A stretch of DNA of 35,342 nt. It comes from Actinomycetota bacterium. GTDB taxonomy: Bacteria > Actinomycetota > Acidimicrobiia > Acidimicrobiales > CAIXPF01. The DNA is taken from contig VGBO01000023.1 in assembly GCA_016870475.1 (NCBI GenBank), positions 1 through 35,342 of the forward strand, given 5' to 3'. The number at the start of each line of letters is the position of its first letter. The first letter of the stretch is position 1. This document shows positions 6,724-14,232 of the stretch, in pieces. The position numbers were made by a program, and so were the translations under genes. The notes below the pieces were generated by a model that did not search any database, was not told the origin of the DNA, and saw nothing but the letters and a program-made list of their open reading frames with translations.

Positions 6724-7470
6724 TTAGGCGGCCCGCTCGCCGATCGCCCGGATCGGGCGCAGACGCTCCCCGATGCGGAAGCGGTCGACCGCGTGCGCCC
6801 GAACGTGCGCGACCACCGCGTCGACCTCGTCGGTCACGAGCAGCTGGGCGAGTTCCTCCTCGCCGATCAGCCCGTCGGAGAGCATGCGACGGAGCTGGCC
6901 GAGCAACGGCTCCCAGAACTCGGTGCCCATCAACACGACCGGGAAGTCGTGGATCTTCCCGGTCTGGATGAGGGTCAACGCCTCGAACAGTTCGTCCGCC
7001 GTGCCGAACCCGCCGGGCATCACCACGAACGCGTACGAGTACTTCACCAGCATCACCTTGCGGACGAAGAAGTAGTCGAAATCGACGCTCACGTCGAGGT
7101 AGGGGTTCGGCTCCTGCTCGTGCTCGAGCTCGATGTTGCAGCCGATGCTCACCCCGCCCGCCTCACGGGCCCCACGGTTCGCGGCCTCCATGATCCCCGG
7201 ACCGCCGCCCGTCATCACCCCGAACCCCTCGCGGGCGAGCGCTGCAGCCGTCGCCCGGGTCAGCTCGTAGGCGGGCTCGCCCGGCGCGATCCGAGCGGAA
7301 CCGAACACGGTCACGCACGGCCCGACGAAGTGCAGCGCCCGGAAGCCGCGGAGAAGTTCACCGAACACCCTCGCCAAGGTCCGCAGCTCACGGCGACGCA
7401 GCCGGGGGCCCGACAGGAAGATCTGCTCACGCCGGGACGCCGGCACCACACGGTCACGCGGAGACGTCAT
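6724..7470 (-). CDS. LOG-family protein (TIGR00730; cytokinin-type nucleoside monophosphate phosphoribohydrolase)
   Basis: Rossmann-fold enzyme of the family often mislabelled lysine decarboxylase. Characterised members remove ribose 5-phosphate from cytokinin ribotides or AMP-like nucleotides. The 248-residue product has the two signatures: GGGPGIMEAANRGA (88-101) and PGGFGTADE (152-160), the substrate-binding and catalytic loop. An N-terminal extension of about 45 basic residues precedes the core, as in the longer group of the family. The start ATG 7470 lies 71 bases from the divergent LCP gene. Whether this one makes free cytokinin-like bases or serves nucleotide salvage cannot be told from sequence. 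It ends with TAA and is intact. Confidence 0.9.
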   Translation of the reverse strand: MTSPRDRVVPASRREQIFLSGPRLRRRELRTLARVFGELLRGFRALHFVGPCVTVFGSARIAPGEPAYELTRATAAALAREGFGVMTGGGPGIMEAANRGAREAGGVSIGCNIELEHEQEPNPYLDVSVDFDYFFVRKVMLVKYSYAFVVMPGGFGTADELFEALTLIQTGKIHDFPVVLMGTEFWEPLLGQLRRMLSDGLIGEEELAQLLVTDEVDAVVAHVRAHAVDRFRIGERLRPIRAIGERAA

Positions 7471-7541
7471 GCCCGCATGCTGCCATGCAGGCGGGGCGCG
7501 GATGGCGTGCGACGTGGCCCGGGTGCGACCATGGAGGAGCT

Positions 7542-8972
7542 GTGACGGACACCCCCCCGGTCACCCCGCTCTGGCGGGTGCTCTCCCCCGTCGTCGCCGG
7601 CATCACCGGCGGAGCGTTCGCATTCCTGCGGCGACACTGGTACGTCGCAGCCGCCCAGTTCGTCACCCTTGCGGCGCTCACCGTCGAAGCCGCACAACTC
7701 GCCGGCCAGGGTGGGTGGGCCGACCTTCTCGTCTCGCCGCGACGGCTCCTCGCCACCTGCGCGCTCGTCGTCGCGGCCGGTGTCGCCGCCGCCGTCGGCG
7801 CGTACACCCAGTGGCGGGACCTCCCACGGCGACCGCGCCCGCCCGCCGGCACGGCGATCGCCGCCACGGTGGCTGCGGTCCTCGCCCTCGGGGGGCCGGT
7901 CACCGGCGCCCTGTGGGTGCTCGTCCCTCAGGTCGACATCGCGAGCCGCACCTTCGTCGACGCACCGATCGCACTCCCGAGCGCCCTCACCGGCGAGACC
8001 ACCACGACCACCACCGACCTCCCGCCGGGATCGCTGCCACGGATGAACATCCTCCTCGTCGGCGCAGACGCCGGCCCCGACCGGTTCGGGATCCGAACCG
8101 ACTCGATGAACGTGATCTCCCTCGACCCTGGAACCGGCGACGTCGCCATCGTCGGCGTCCCCCGCAACCTCGAGGCCGCACCCCTTCCACCGGGCATCCT
8201 GCGCCAGGAGTTCCCGGGCGGCTACGACGCCTTCCTCAGCGACCTCTACCAGTGGGGTGACGAGAACGCAGCCACCGTCCGCAAGGCCCTCGGACCGACC
8301 GAGGCCCCCGGCGCGTCGCTGCTCGCCGCGTCGATGTCGGAACTCCTCGGCCAACCGATCCACGCCTGGGTCGTGATCGACCTCGCCGGGTTCGTCGACG
8401 TGATCGACGCCGTCGGTGGCGTCGACATCTACGTGCCGATCGGCGTGCCCGGCGGCGACACGATCCCGAACGAGAAGCACCCGGTGCCGGAGTGGTTCGA
8501 CGAGGGATGGCACCGCATGGACGGCACCGACGCCCTCGCCTACGCCCGAACCCGATGGGCCGACTCCGACTTCGAACGCATGGGACGGCAGCGCTGCGTG
8601 CTCGCGAGCCTCGCCGCACAGACCGAAAACCGCACCGTCGCCACCCGCTGGCCGTCGGTGAGCAAGGTCATCGCCGAGCGGGTACGCACCAACCTCCGCG
8701 CCGAGACGATGCGCAGCCTGCTCCGCCTCGCCGGCACCGATATCTCCGCAGGCCGGACCCTTGCGCTCATCCCGCCGATCGTCGAAGGTGCCGACTGGGA
8801 CCCCGCCGAGATCCGCCGCCTGACCCGGGAGGCGATCGAACCGCCCGTCGTCGACCTGCCGACACCGGTCGGACCGGCCTCGACCTCGACCCCGCTGTCG
8901 AGCACGAGCACGACCATCTGGGCGGAAGGCGGCGTGAGCACCATCGCTGAGGACTGCGTCACCCGACGCTGA
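7542..8972 (+). CDS. LytR-CpsA-Psr (LCP) family cell-wall ligase
   Basis: LCP proteins transfer lipid-linked glycopolymers (teichoic acid, arabinogalactan or capsule) to peptidoglycan outside the membrane. The 476-residue product has three or four membrane segments in its first 140 residues, more than the usual one, then a Thr-rich linker and the LCP domain from about 167. Visible landmarks are RTDSMNVISLDP and VAIVGVPRNL (usual form SIPRD), GVDIYVP, and MDGTDALAYARTRW followed by FERMGRQRCVL, which holds the Arg residues that bind pyrophosphate. The end is rich in Ser/Thr. GTG 7542 is chosen because GGAGGAG lies just upstream. It converges with lemA across a GC-rich hairpin. Confidence 0.9.
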   Translation: MTDTPPVTPLWRVLSPVVAGITGGAFAFLRRHWYVAAAQFVTLAALTVEAAQLAGQGGWADLLVSPRRLLATCALVVAAGVAAAVGAYTQWRDLPRRPRPPAGTAIAATVAAVLALGGPVTGALWVLVPQVDIASRTFVDAPIALPSALTGETTTTTTDLPPGSLPRMNILLVGADAGPDRFGIRTDSMNVISLDPGTGDVAIVGVPRNLEAAPLPPGILRQEFPGGYDAFLSDLYQWGDENAATVRKALGPTEAPGASLLAASMSELLGQPIHAWVVIDLAGFVDVIDAVGGVDIYVPIGVPGGDTIPNEKHPVPEWFDEGWHRMDGTDALAYARTRWADSDFERMGRQRCVLASLAAQTENRTVATRWPSVSKVIAERVRTNLRAETMRSLLRLAGTDISAGRTLALIPPIVEGADWDPAEIRRLTREAIEPPVVDLPTPVGPASTSTPLSSTSTTIWAEGGVSTIAEDCVTRR

Positions 8973-8980
8973 ACGCCCGA

Positions 8981-8998
8981 CCGCGCCGCGCGCCGCGG
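8981..8998. terminator. GC-rich hairpin between convergent genes
   Basis: CCGCG (8981-8985) pairs with CGCGG (8994-8998), and an inner CGCGCG can extend the stem. It lies in the 41-base gap between the LCP stop and the lemA stop, so it may end transcription both ways. There is no T-run. Confidence 0.4.
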
Positions 8999-9013
8999 CC
9001 GGCACCGAGCGGC

Positions 9014-9574
9014 TCAGAACTGGACGCGCGGGACCTCACGCTGGGTGTCGTCGGCCACCTCGAAGTACTCACGGGCGGCGAAACGCGGCTTCGACCCAGC
9101 GACGAGGTTCGTGGGGAACACCTCGCGCTTGGTGTTCAGGTCCTGCACGGCGGTGTTGTAGAGCTGTCGCACGGCGGCGATCGTGTTCTCCGTGGCGGCG
9201 AGCTCTCGCTGCAGTTCGAGGAAGTTCTGGTTCGCCTTCAGGTCCGGATAGGCCTCGGACAGGGCGAACAACTGCCGAAGTGCGCCCGCGAGCACGCCGT
9301 CGGCGGCCGCCGCAGCACGCGGCCCCGACGCGGTGACCGCCGAGTTGCGGGCCGCCACTACGGCGTCGAGCGTCTCCCGCTCGTGCGCCGCATACCCCTT
9401 CGTCGTCTCGACGAGGTTCGGCACGAGATCGTGGCGGCGCTTCAGCTGCGCATCGATGTTCGCCCAAGCGGCGTCGACCCCGTTCGCGAGGGCCACGAGA
9501 CGGTTGTACTGCGACACGAACCACAGCACGCCGACCAGTACGACCACGACGACGACGATGAGTGCGATCAACAC
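9014..9574 (-). CDS. lemA: LemA family protein
   Basis: Membrane-anchored protein of a widespread family whose role is still unclear. The 186-residue product has one N-terminal membrane helix (residues 1-19), then the conserved core: YNRLVALANGVDAAWANIDAQL followed by KRRHDLVPNLVETTKGYAAHE, the later LKANQNFLELQRELAATENTI, and the ending FAAREYFEV. This is mainly a helical bundle. GTG 9574 has GAGG about 6 bases upstream, inside the end of the preceding gene. It follows the GIDE-LemA fusion gene by 8 bases on the same strand, so the two are almost surely one transcript and may act together at the membrane. Length is usual. Confidence 0.93.
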   Translation of the reverse strand: MLIALIVVVVVVLVGVLWFVSQYNRLVALANGVDAAWANIDAQLKRRHDLVPNLVETTKGYAAHERETLDAVVAARNSAVTASGPRAAAAADGVLAGALRQLFALSEAYPDLKANQNFLELQRELAATENTIAAVRQLYNTAVQDLNTKREVFPTNLVAGSKPRFAAREYFEVADDTQREVPRVQF

Positions 9575-9582
9575 GACGGACC

Positions 9583-10899
9583 TCAGATCTGCCAGTAGGT
9601 GGCCCGGCGGTCACGGAACCGACCGGAGAACAGTGAACCCGGGAACTGCTGCATCCGGTCGAGGAGCAGAGCGACCGCGTCGTTGTAGACGGTACGCGCC
9701 GAAGCGATCCGGTGCTCGACGTCGGCGAGCTGCCGTTGCAGTTCGAGCGCGTTCTCGTTCGAGGTCAACGCCGGGTAGCGCTCCGCCAGCGCGGCGAGCA
9801 CCGGGCACACCTCGACGGTCGCGGCCTGGGACGCGACCGATCCGTCGAGCTCGGTTCGCTGCCGGCCGTCCCACCGTGACGCTGCGAGCGCCTCCTGCAC
9901 CGTGCGCTCGTGCGCGAAGGACGCCTCGACCGTCGCCACGAGCTGGGGGACGAGCGTCGCACGGCGGGCGAGCGCCACGTCGACCATCGACCAGCACGCC
10001 TCGACCTGGTTCGCGGTGATCACGATCCGGTTGTACCGGTCGAGCAACCAGCGCGCCATTGCCGTCGTGACCAACGGGACGGTGAGCGCGAGCCCGACGA
10101 CGGGCGGGAACCCGAGCACGGCCGCGACCACGCCGAGCGCCGCTCCCGCCGGCAACGGTGCCCCGAACACCACCAGCGCACCCCGACGGTTCCGCGCCTC
10201 GACCTCGTGCACCGCACCGTGCGCCAGATACAACTCGCCGCGCGAGCCGGCTGCGGGATCGTGCCGGAAGACCGGCATCGCCGGGTTCGCCGGGTCGGGG
10301 AGCACCGGTCCGAGCGCCGTCACCGTGGCGCCGACCGGCAACCACTCCTCGAGCACCCGCCACCGGCCGCGCAGCACACCGATCGGACGGTCCAGTTCGA
10401 ACCCGCGCGCCTCGACTGCGATCTCAGCCGCCTGCATCAGCAGGCCGACCGTCAACTGGTCCTTGTCCCGCGCCTCCGCCGAGAGGCCGTCGACGGTCGC
10501 CGACGCCGGATCGACGAGCACCGCACCCCGGTCGTCGAGGAGGAAGAACCGTCGGGTGCTGCACCCCTCGACCCGGGTGCGCCAGTCACCGTCGCCGTCG
10601 GAGTCCCGCTCGTACTCCTGCATTCGGAACCGGTACCACACGCACGGGCGGCGCCCCACCGTCGACCAACCCTCCGGGACCGCCGTCCGCCCCGAACACT
10701 CCGCCCGACCGAAGGGCACTGCGGACGGCGGCACCGTCGGCGTGTCGGCCATGCGGACCGACCGGCGCCACCGTCGCCAACCGACCGCATACGCAACGCC
10801 GGCGACGAGGCACACCACCACGGCGAACCCGAACCCCGTGGCGTTCGGTGACAACGACTCCTGGGCGAGCAGGGGACCCATGCCCGCGGAGCATGCCAC
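9583..10899 (-). CDS. GIDE-like domain fused to a LemA domain, membrane protein
   Basis: The 438-residue product joins two modules. After a first membrane helix (about 20-42), residues 60-235 resemble the bacterial relatives of the E3 ligase GIDE/MUL1 outer domain: a small-residue-rich start, RPCVWYRFRMQEYERDSDG, then RRFFLLDDRGAVLVDP. There is no RING finger, so no ubiquitin-ligase activity is implied. Two hydrophobic stretches (about 250-290) follow, then a LemA-type core (LDRYNRIVITANQVEACWSM, RRATLVPQLVATVEASFAHE, LTSNENALELQRQLADVEHR) ending FRDRRATYWQI. The start is ATG 10899 or ATG 10881. The gene lies 8 bases upstream of lemA. The fusion suggests the separate LemA protein works with this one. 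Confidence 0.8.
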   Translation of the reverse strand: MACSAGMGPLLAQESLSPNATGFGFAVVVCLVAGVAYAVGWRRWRRSVRMADTPTVPPSAVPFGRAECSGRTAVPEGWSTVGRRPCVWYRFRMQEYERDSDGDGDWRTRVEGCSTRRFFLLDDRGAVLVDPASATVDGLSAEARDKDQLTVGLLMQAAEIAVEARGFELDRPIGVLRGRWRVLEEWLPVGATVTALGPVLPDPANPAMPVFRHDPAAGSRGELYLAHGAVHEVEARNRRGALVVFGAPLPAGAALGVVAAVLGFPPVVGLALTVPLVTTAMARWLLDRYNRIVITANQVEACWSMVDVALARRATLVPQLVATVEASFAHERTVQEALAASRWDGRQRTELDGSVASQAATVEVCPVLAALAERYPALTSNENALELQRQLADVEHRIASARTVYNDAVALLLDRMQQFPGSLFSGRFRDRRATYWQI

Positions 10900-10927
10900 A
10901 GGAACCTCACCGAAGCCGTCGAGAACC

Positions 10928-11716
10928 TCACCCGAAAGCGTCGAACGCGAGCTTCACTGCCAGACCGAGCCCGGCGAGGCCGATCACCACACGCAGACGG
11001 GCCGCCGACACCCGGCGCACGACCGCCGGACCGGCGAGCCCACCGAGCACCGAACCGAGAGCGAGCGGCAACGCAGCCGACCAACGGACCGGACCGAACA
11101 GCGCGAAGCCGACCGCCGCCGTGCCGTTCGCCGCCCCGAGCACCACGTTCTTCGCCGCGTTCGCAACCGGGAGCGCCTCACCGCTCGTGTGGAGCAGCAA
11201 CGCCAGCAGCAGGACACCCGCCCCGGCGCCGAAGTAGCCGCTGTACACCCCGATCGCCGCCACGCCGAACAGGGTGAACCGCCGGACCCGCGGGTCGAGA
11301 CCCGCCGCAGACCGTTCCACCACACGGCCACGCAACAACATCGCCGTCGACCCAACCGCGACCAGGAACGGGACGGCCACCTCGAACGCTGCCGACGGGG
11401 TCCGCAGCAGGAGCACCGCACCCGCCGAACCACCGAGGACCCCCACGGCTGCGAGCGGGACGAGAGTGCGGGCCCTCCCGACGAGCTCCGTGCGCGATCC
11501 CCCCACCGACCCGGCCGTCGACCCGACGAGCGCCACCGTGTTCGTCACGTTCGCCACGACCGGCGGCAACCCGAGAGCGAGCAACGCCGGATACGACACC
11601 AGCGAGGCGAGCCCGGCGACGCTGCCCGTCAGCCCTGCGCCGACCCCGGCAAGGACGAGGAACAGCGGCTGCAGGACTTCGCCCGCGGCGAAGGCGGTCA
11701 CCGCGACGAGGGGCAC
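10928..11716 (-). CDS. TauE/SafE (TSUP) family membrane transporter
   Basis: Members export or import small organic or sulfur anions such as sulfite or sulfoacetate; the cargo here is unknown. The 262-residue product has seven or eight membrane helices arranged as two similar halves, each starting with a Gly-rich segment: GVGAGLTGSVAGLASLVSYP with VANVTNTVAL, and GVYSGYFGAGAGVLLLALLL with ANAAKNVVLGAANGTAAV. GTG 11716 is preferred; a CACTAT box lies 6 bases upstream on this strand, a leaderless arrangement. It is back-to-back with dedA, only 21 bases apart. The next gene on the strand (GIDE-LemA) starts 28 bases after its stop and may be co-transcribed. Confidence 0.88.
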   Translation of the reverse strand: MPLVAVTAFAAGEVLQPLFLVLAGVGAGLTGSVAGLASLVSYPALLALGLPPVVANVTNTVALVGSTAGSVGGSRTELVGRARTLVPLAAVGVLGGSAGAVLLLRTPSAAFEVAVPFLVAVGSTAMLLRGRVVERSAAGLDPRVRRFTLFGVAAIGVYSGYFGAGAGVLLLALLLHTSGEALPVANAAKNVVLGAANGTAAVGFALFGPVRWSAALPLALGSVLGGLAGPAVVRRVSAARLRVVIGLAGLGLAVKLAFDAFG

Positions 11717-11722
11717 ATGGCC

Positions 11723-11729
11723 ATAGTGT
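11723..11729. promoter_or_regulatory. overlapping divergent -10-like boxes
   Basis: On the plus strand TAGTGT (11724-11729) ends 8 bases before the dedA GTG at 11738. On the minus strand CACTAT (11728-11723) ends 6 bases before the TauE GTG at 11716. Both boxes share five bases inside a 21-base gap. Confidence 0.45.
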
Positions 11730-11737
11730 CAGGCACC

Positions 11738-12373
11738 GTGTTCGACGGCCTCACCGACGTGATCACCCGCATCGTCGAAACCCTCGGCGCCGTCGGCGTC
11801 GCCCTCCTCGTCGCCGTCGAGAACGTCTTCCCGCCGATCCCCTCCGAGCTCGTGCTGCCCCTCGCCGGGTTCGTCGCCGGACGCGGTGACGCGTCGCTCA
11901 CGGCGATGCTCATCGGCGCCACGACCGGGTCGGTCGTCGGGGCGTGGATCCTCTACGGGATCGCCGCCTGGATCGGCCACGATCGCCTCCACCGGCTCGT
12001 CCGACGCCACGGCCGGTGGTTCGGGGTCCGTATCGCCGACCTCGAACGGGCGGAGGCGTGGTTCGACCGACGCGCCGCGTCGACCGTGCTGGTCGGCCGC
12101 TGCGTGCCCCTCATCCGGTCGCTCATCTCCGTGCCCGCCGGTTTCCGCCGCATGCCGCTCGGCCGGTTCACCGTCTACACGGCGATCGGCAGCACGATCT
12201 GGAACGGTGCGCTCATCGGCGCCGGTGCGGTGCTCGGCGACCAGTGGGAACGAGTCGGCGGCGTCGTCGAACGATTCCAGTGGGTCGTCGTGGCGTGCAT
12301 CGCCCTCGGAGCGGCGGTCTTCGCCTGGAAGCGGATCCTCTCGCCTCGGCTCCGTCGCACCCCCGACTGCTAG
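11738..12373 (+). CDS. DedA family membrane protein
   Basis: DedA proteins are inner-membrane proteins; studied members act as lipid-carrier or phospholipid translocases and affect envelope stress resistance. The 211-residue product has the conserved ENVFPPIPSELVLPLAG near the start, and the core GRCVPLIRSLISVPAGFRRMPLGRF, with the Arg and Gly residues typical of the re-entrant loop. Three to four membrane helices surround these, with a basic C-terminal end. GTG 11738 is preferred over ATG 11717, because TAGTGT lies 8 bases before it and ATG 11717 would touch the divergent start codon; ATG 11717 does have GAGGGG just upstream. It ends with TAG, 9 bases before the alcohol dehydrogenase gene. 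Confidence 0.9.
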   Translation: MFDGLTDVITRIVETLGAVGVALLVAVENVFPPIPSELVLPLAGFVAGRGDASLTAMLIGATTGSVVGAWILYGIAAWIGHDRLHRLVRRHGRWFGVRIADLERAEAWFDRRAASTVLVGRCVPLIRSLISVPAGFRRMPLGRFTVYTAIGSTIWNGALIGAGAVLGDQWERVGGVVERFQWVVVACIALGAAVFAWKRILSPRLRRTPDC

Positions 12374-12382
12374 AACACCGCC

Positions 12383-13414
12383 ATGCGCGCAGGGCGGATC
12401 ACCGGCCGGTACTCCTTCGAGCTCGCCGAGGTCGACGAACCCACGCCCGCTGCCGGGCAGGCCGTCGTCGACGTGCTGCTGTGCGGCGTCTGCGGCAGCG
12501 ACGTGCACGCCTACACCGAAGGGTGGGCCTACAACCCCGGCGTCTGCGGCCACGAGTGGGTCGGCGTCGTGCGCGAGGTCGCACCCGGCGTGCGGGTCGT
12601 CCGGCCCGGCGACCGGGTCACCGCCGGGCTCGCACCCGGATGCGGCACCTGCCCGGAGTGCCGGGCCGCGCTGCCCGAGTACTGCTCGGTTGCGTTCAGC
12701 GGGTACACGGGTCGCCTCGCCCCGACGAACGGCGGATTCGCCCGCTCGATCGCGATCGACGCCAACCGGCTCTGCCCGATGCCCGCCGGCATCAGCGACG
12801 TCGCCGCAGCGATCGTGGAACCCACCGCCGTCGCCCTGCACGGTGTGCGCCGCAGCCGCATGCGGATCGGCGACGTCGTCGCCGTGGTCGGCTGCGGGCC
12901 GATCGGCCTGCTCGCCCTGCAATGCGCCAAGGTCGGCGGTGCCGGCCACGTCATCGCCGTCGAACTGGACGAGACCCGCCGGGCGCGTGCCCTCGCCGTC
13001 GGCGCCGACGCGGCCCTCGCACCCGGACCGGAACTCCGCGAGCACCTCAACACCGTCACCGGCGGGTTGCGCGCCGACATCGCCTTCGACTGCGCCGGCG
13101 TGCCCGCGACGCTGCAGGCATCGGTCGACCTCGTCCGGCGCGGCGGGTCGGTGTGCATGCTCGGCGTCACCTCCGGCGACGCCACGGTGCAGCCCATCCG
13201 CTGGATGAACAAGGAGGTCTCCGTCGACACCTCCTTCGTGTTCACCCTCGAGGAGATGGCGATCGCCGCTGACCTGATCCGCACCGGACGGATCAAGGTC
13301 GCCGAACTGCACGACGGGACGATCACCCTCGACGACCTCGGCCGAACCATCGACGATCTCGCCCACCGGCGCATCCAGGCGGTGAAGCTGCTCGTCGACC
13401 CGACCGCCGGATGA
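12383..13414 (+). CDS. zinc-dependent medium-chain alcohol dehydrogenase
   Basis: Cytoplasmic NAD(P)-linked oxidoreductase, probably acting on a secondary alcohol or polyol; the butanediol/sorbitol dehydrogenase group is the nearest guess. The 343-residue product has catalytic zinc ligands Cys37 (CGVCGSD), His57-Glu58 (CGHEW) and Glu in VEPTAV (about 149). The structural zinc site is complete (Cys87, Cys90, Cys93, Cys101). The dinucleotide-binding turn is VGCGPIGLLALQCAK (about 170-184). ATG 12383 is preceded by TAGAAC, which overlaps the dedA stop. The stop TGA shares bases with the next ATG (ATGA at 13411), so it starts a coupled three-gene operon. Confidence 0.93.
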   Translation: MRAGRITGRYSFELAEVDEPTPAAGQAVVDVLLCGVCGSDVHAYTEGWAYNPGVCGHEWVGVVREVAPGVRVVRPGDRVTAGLAPGCGTCPECRAALPEYCSVAFSGYTGRLAPTNGGFARSIAIDANRLCPMPAGISDVAAAIVEPTAVALHGVRRSRMRIGDVVAVVGCGPIGLLALQCAKVGGAGHVIAVELDETRRARALAVGADAALAPGPELREHLNTVTGGLRADIAFDCAGVPATLQASVDLVRRGGSVCMLGVTSGDATVQPIRWMNKEVSVDTSFVFTLEEMAIAADLIRTGRIKVAELHDGTITLDDLGRTIDDLAHRRIQAVKLLVDPTAG

Positions 13415-14232
13415 CGCGCCGTCGCGGCGTCGCCGCTGCGATCGCCACCGCAGCAGTCCTTCTGCTCGGGGCCTGCGAGATCGAACCGAGCGGCGTCGAC
13501 CCCGAGGTGCGCGAGGTGGTCACCGACGCCGGGGACGCCCGAGCCCCCGCCGCGACCGCCGCCGACACGAGAGGCACCACCACGGCACCCTCGCCGGGAT
13601 CGCCGTCCACCGTCCGGCCGACGTCCACCACGCGGCCCGTCGCACCGTCCGGCGGCAACGCGGCCGGCACGGCGGCGACCGTGACCCGCATCGTCGATGG
13701 CGACACCCTCGTCGTGGTCGTCGGCGGTGGGGCCACCGAGACCGTGCGCGTCGCCGGCATCGACACGCCCGAACGCGGCGACTGCGGGTACGGCGAAGCC
13801 ACCCGCCACCTCTCCTCGCTCACCCTCGGCCGGAACGTGGTGCTCACCCGAGCCGACAGCGACGACCGGGACCGGTACGGACGGCTCATCCGCTACATCG
13901 ACGTCGACGGCGTCGACGCCGGCCTCGCCCAGATCACCGGCGGGTTCGCGATCGCCCGCTACGACAGCCGCGACGGGTACGGATGGCACCCGCGCGAGGA
14001 CGACTACATCGCCGCCGACAACGCCACCGCCCACATGTGCCCGGGGTTCGGGTCGACGTCGGGTCGAGGTGTCACCGGCACCACCGCCACCTCCTCGACG
14101 AACGCCGCCGGCGAGGTGTACTACGCGAACTGCGCCGCAGCACGAGCGGCGGGGGCCGCGCCGATCCGCCAAGGGCAACCCGGCTACCGAACCGCCCTCG
14201 ACGGGGACCGGGACGGTGTCGCCTGTGAATGA
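13411..14232 (+). CDS. lipoprotein with a thermonuclease domain and an Excalibur domain
   Basis: Likely secreted, membrane-anchored nuclease. The 273-residue product starts with a lipoprotein signal (basic start, hydrophobic core, lipobox LLGAC with Cys22). A Thr/Ser/Pro-rich linker of about 60 residues is followed by the staphylococcal-nuclease-like domain (about 88-215): TRIVDGDTLVV, VRVAGIDTPERG and DRDRYGRLIRYI, which hold the Asp, Arg and Glu residues that bind Ca2+ and cut phosphodiesters. The last 38 residues are an Excalibur domain with the calcium-type motif DGDRDGVACE and paired Cys. It overlaps the dehydrogenase by 4 bases and the next gene by 8. An envelope nuclease in an operon with two oxidoreductases is unexpected. 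Confidence 0.92.
   Translation: MTRRRGVAAAIATAAVLLLGACEIEPSGVDPEVREVVTDAGDARAPAATAADTRGTTTAPSPGSPSTVRPTSTTRPVAPSGGNAAGTAATVTRIVDGDTLVVVVGGGATETVRVAGIDTPERGDCGYGEATRHLSSLTLGRNVVLTRADSDDRDRYGRLIRYIDVDGVDAGLAQITGGFAIARYDSRDGYGWHPREDDYIAADNATAHMCPGFGSTSGRGVTGTTATSSTNAAGEVYYANCAAARAAGAAPIRQGQPGYRTALDGDRDGVACE

Noticed and set aside
9902-12373. An 823-codon plus-strand open frame crossing 9902-12373
   Set aside because: It runs antisense through the GIDE-LemA and TauE genes and only joins DedA at its end; composition is that of a shadow frame (Arg/Pro/Thr-rich). Only the DedA part is real.
12371-13414. DedA-alcohol dehydrogenase fusion by TAG read-through
   Set aside because: The two genes happen to be in the same frame across the TAG, but both are full-length alone and DedA ends at its normal place.
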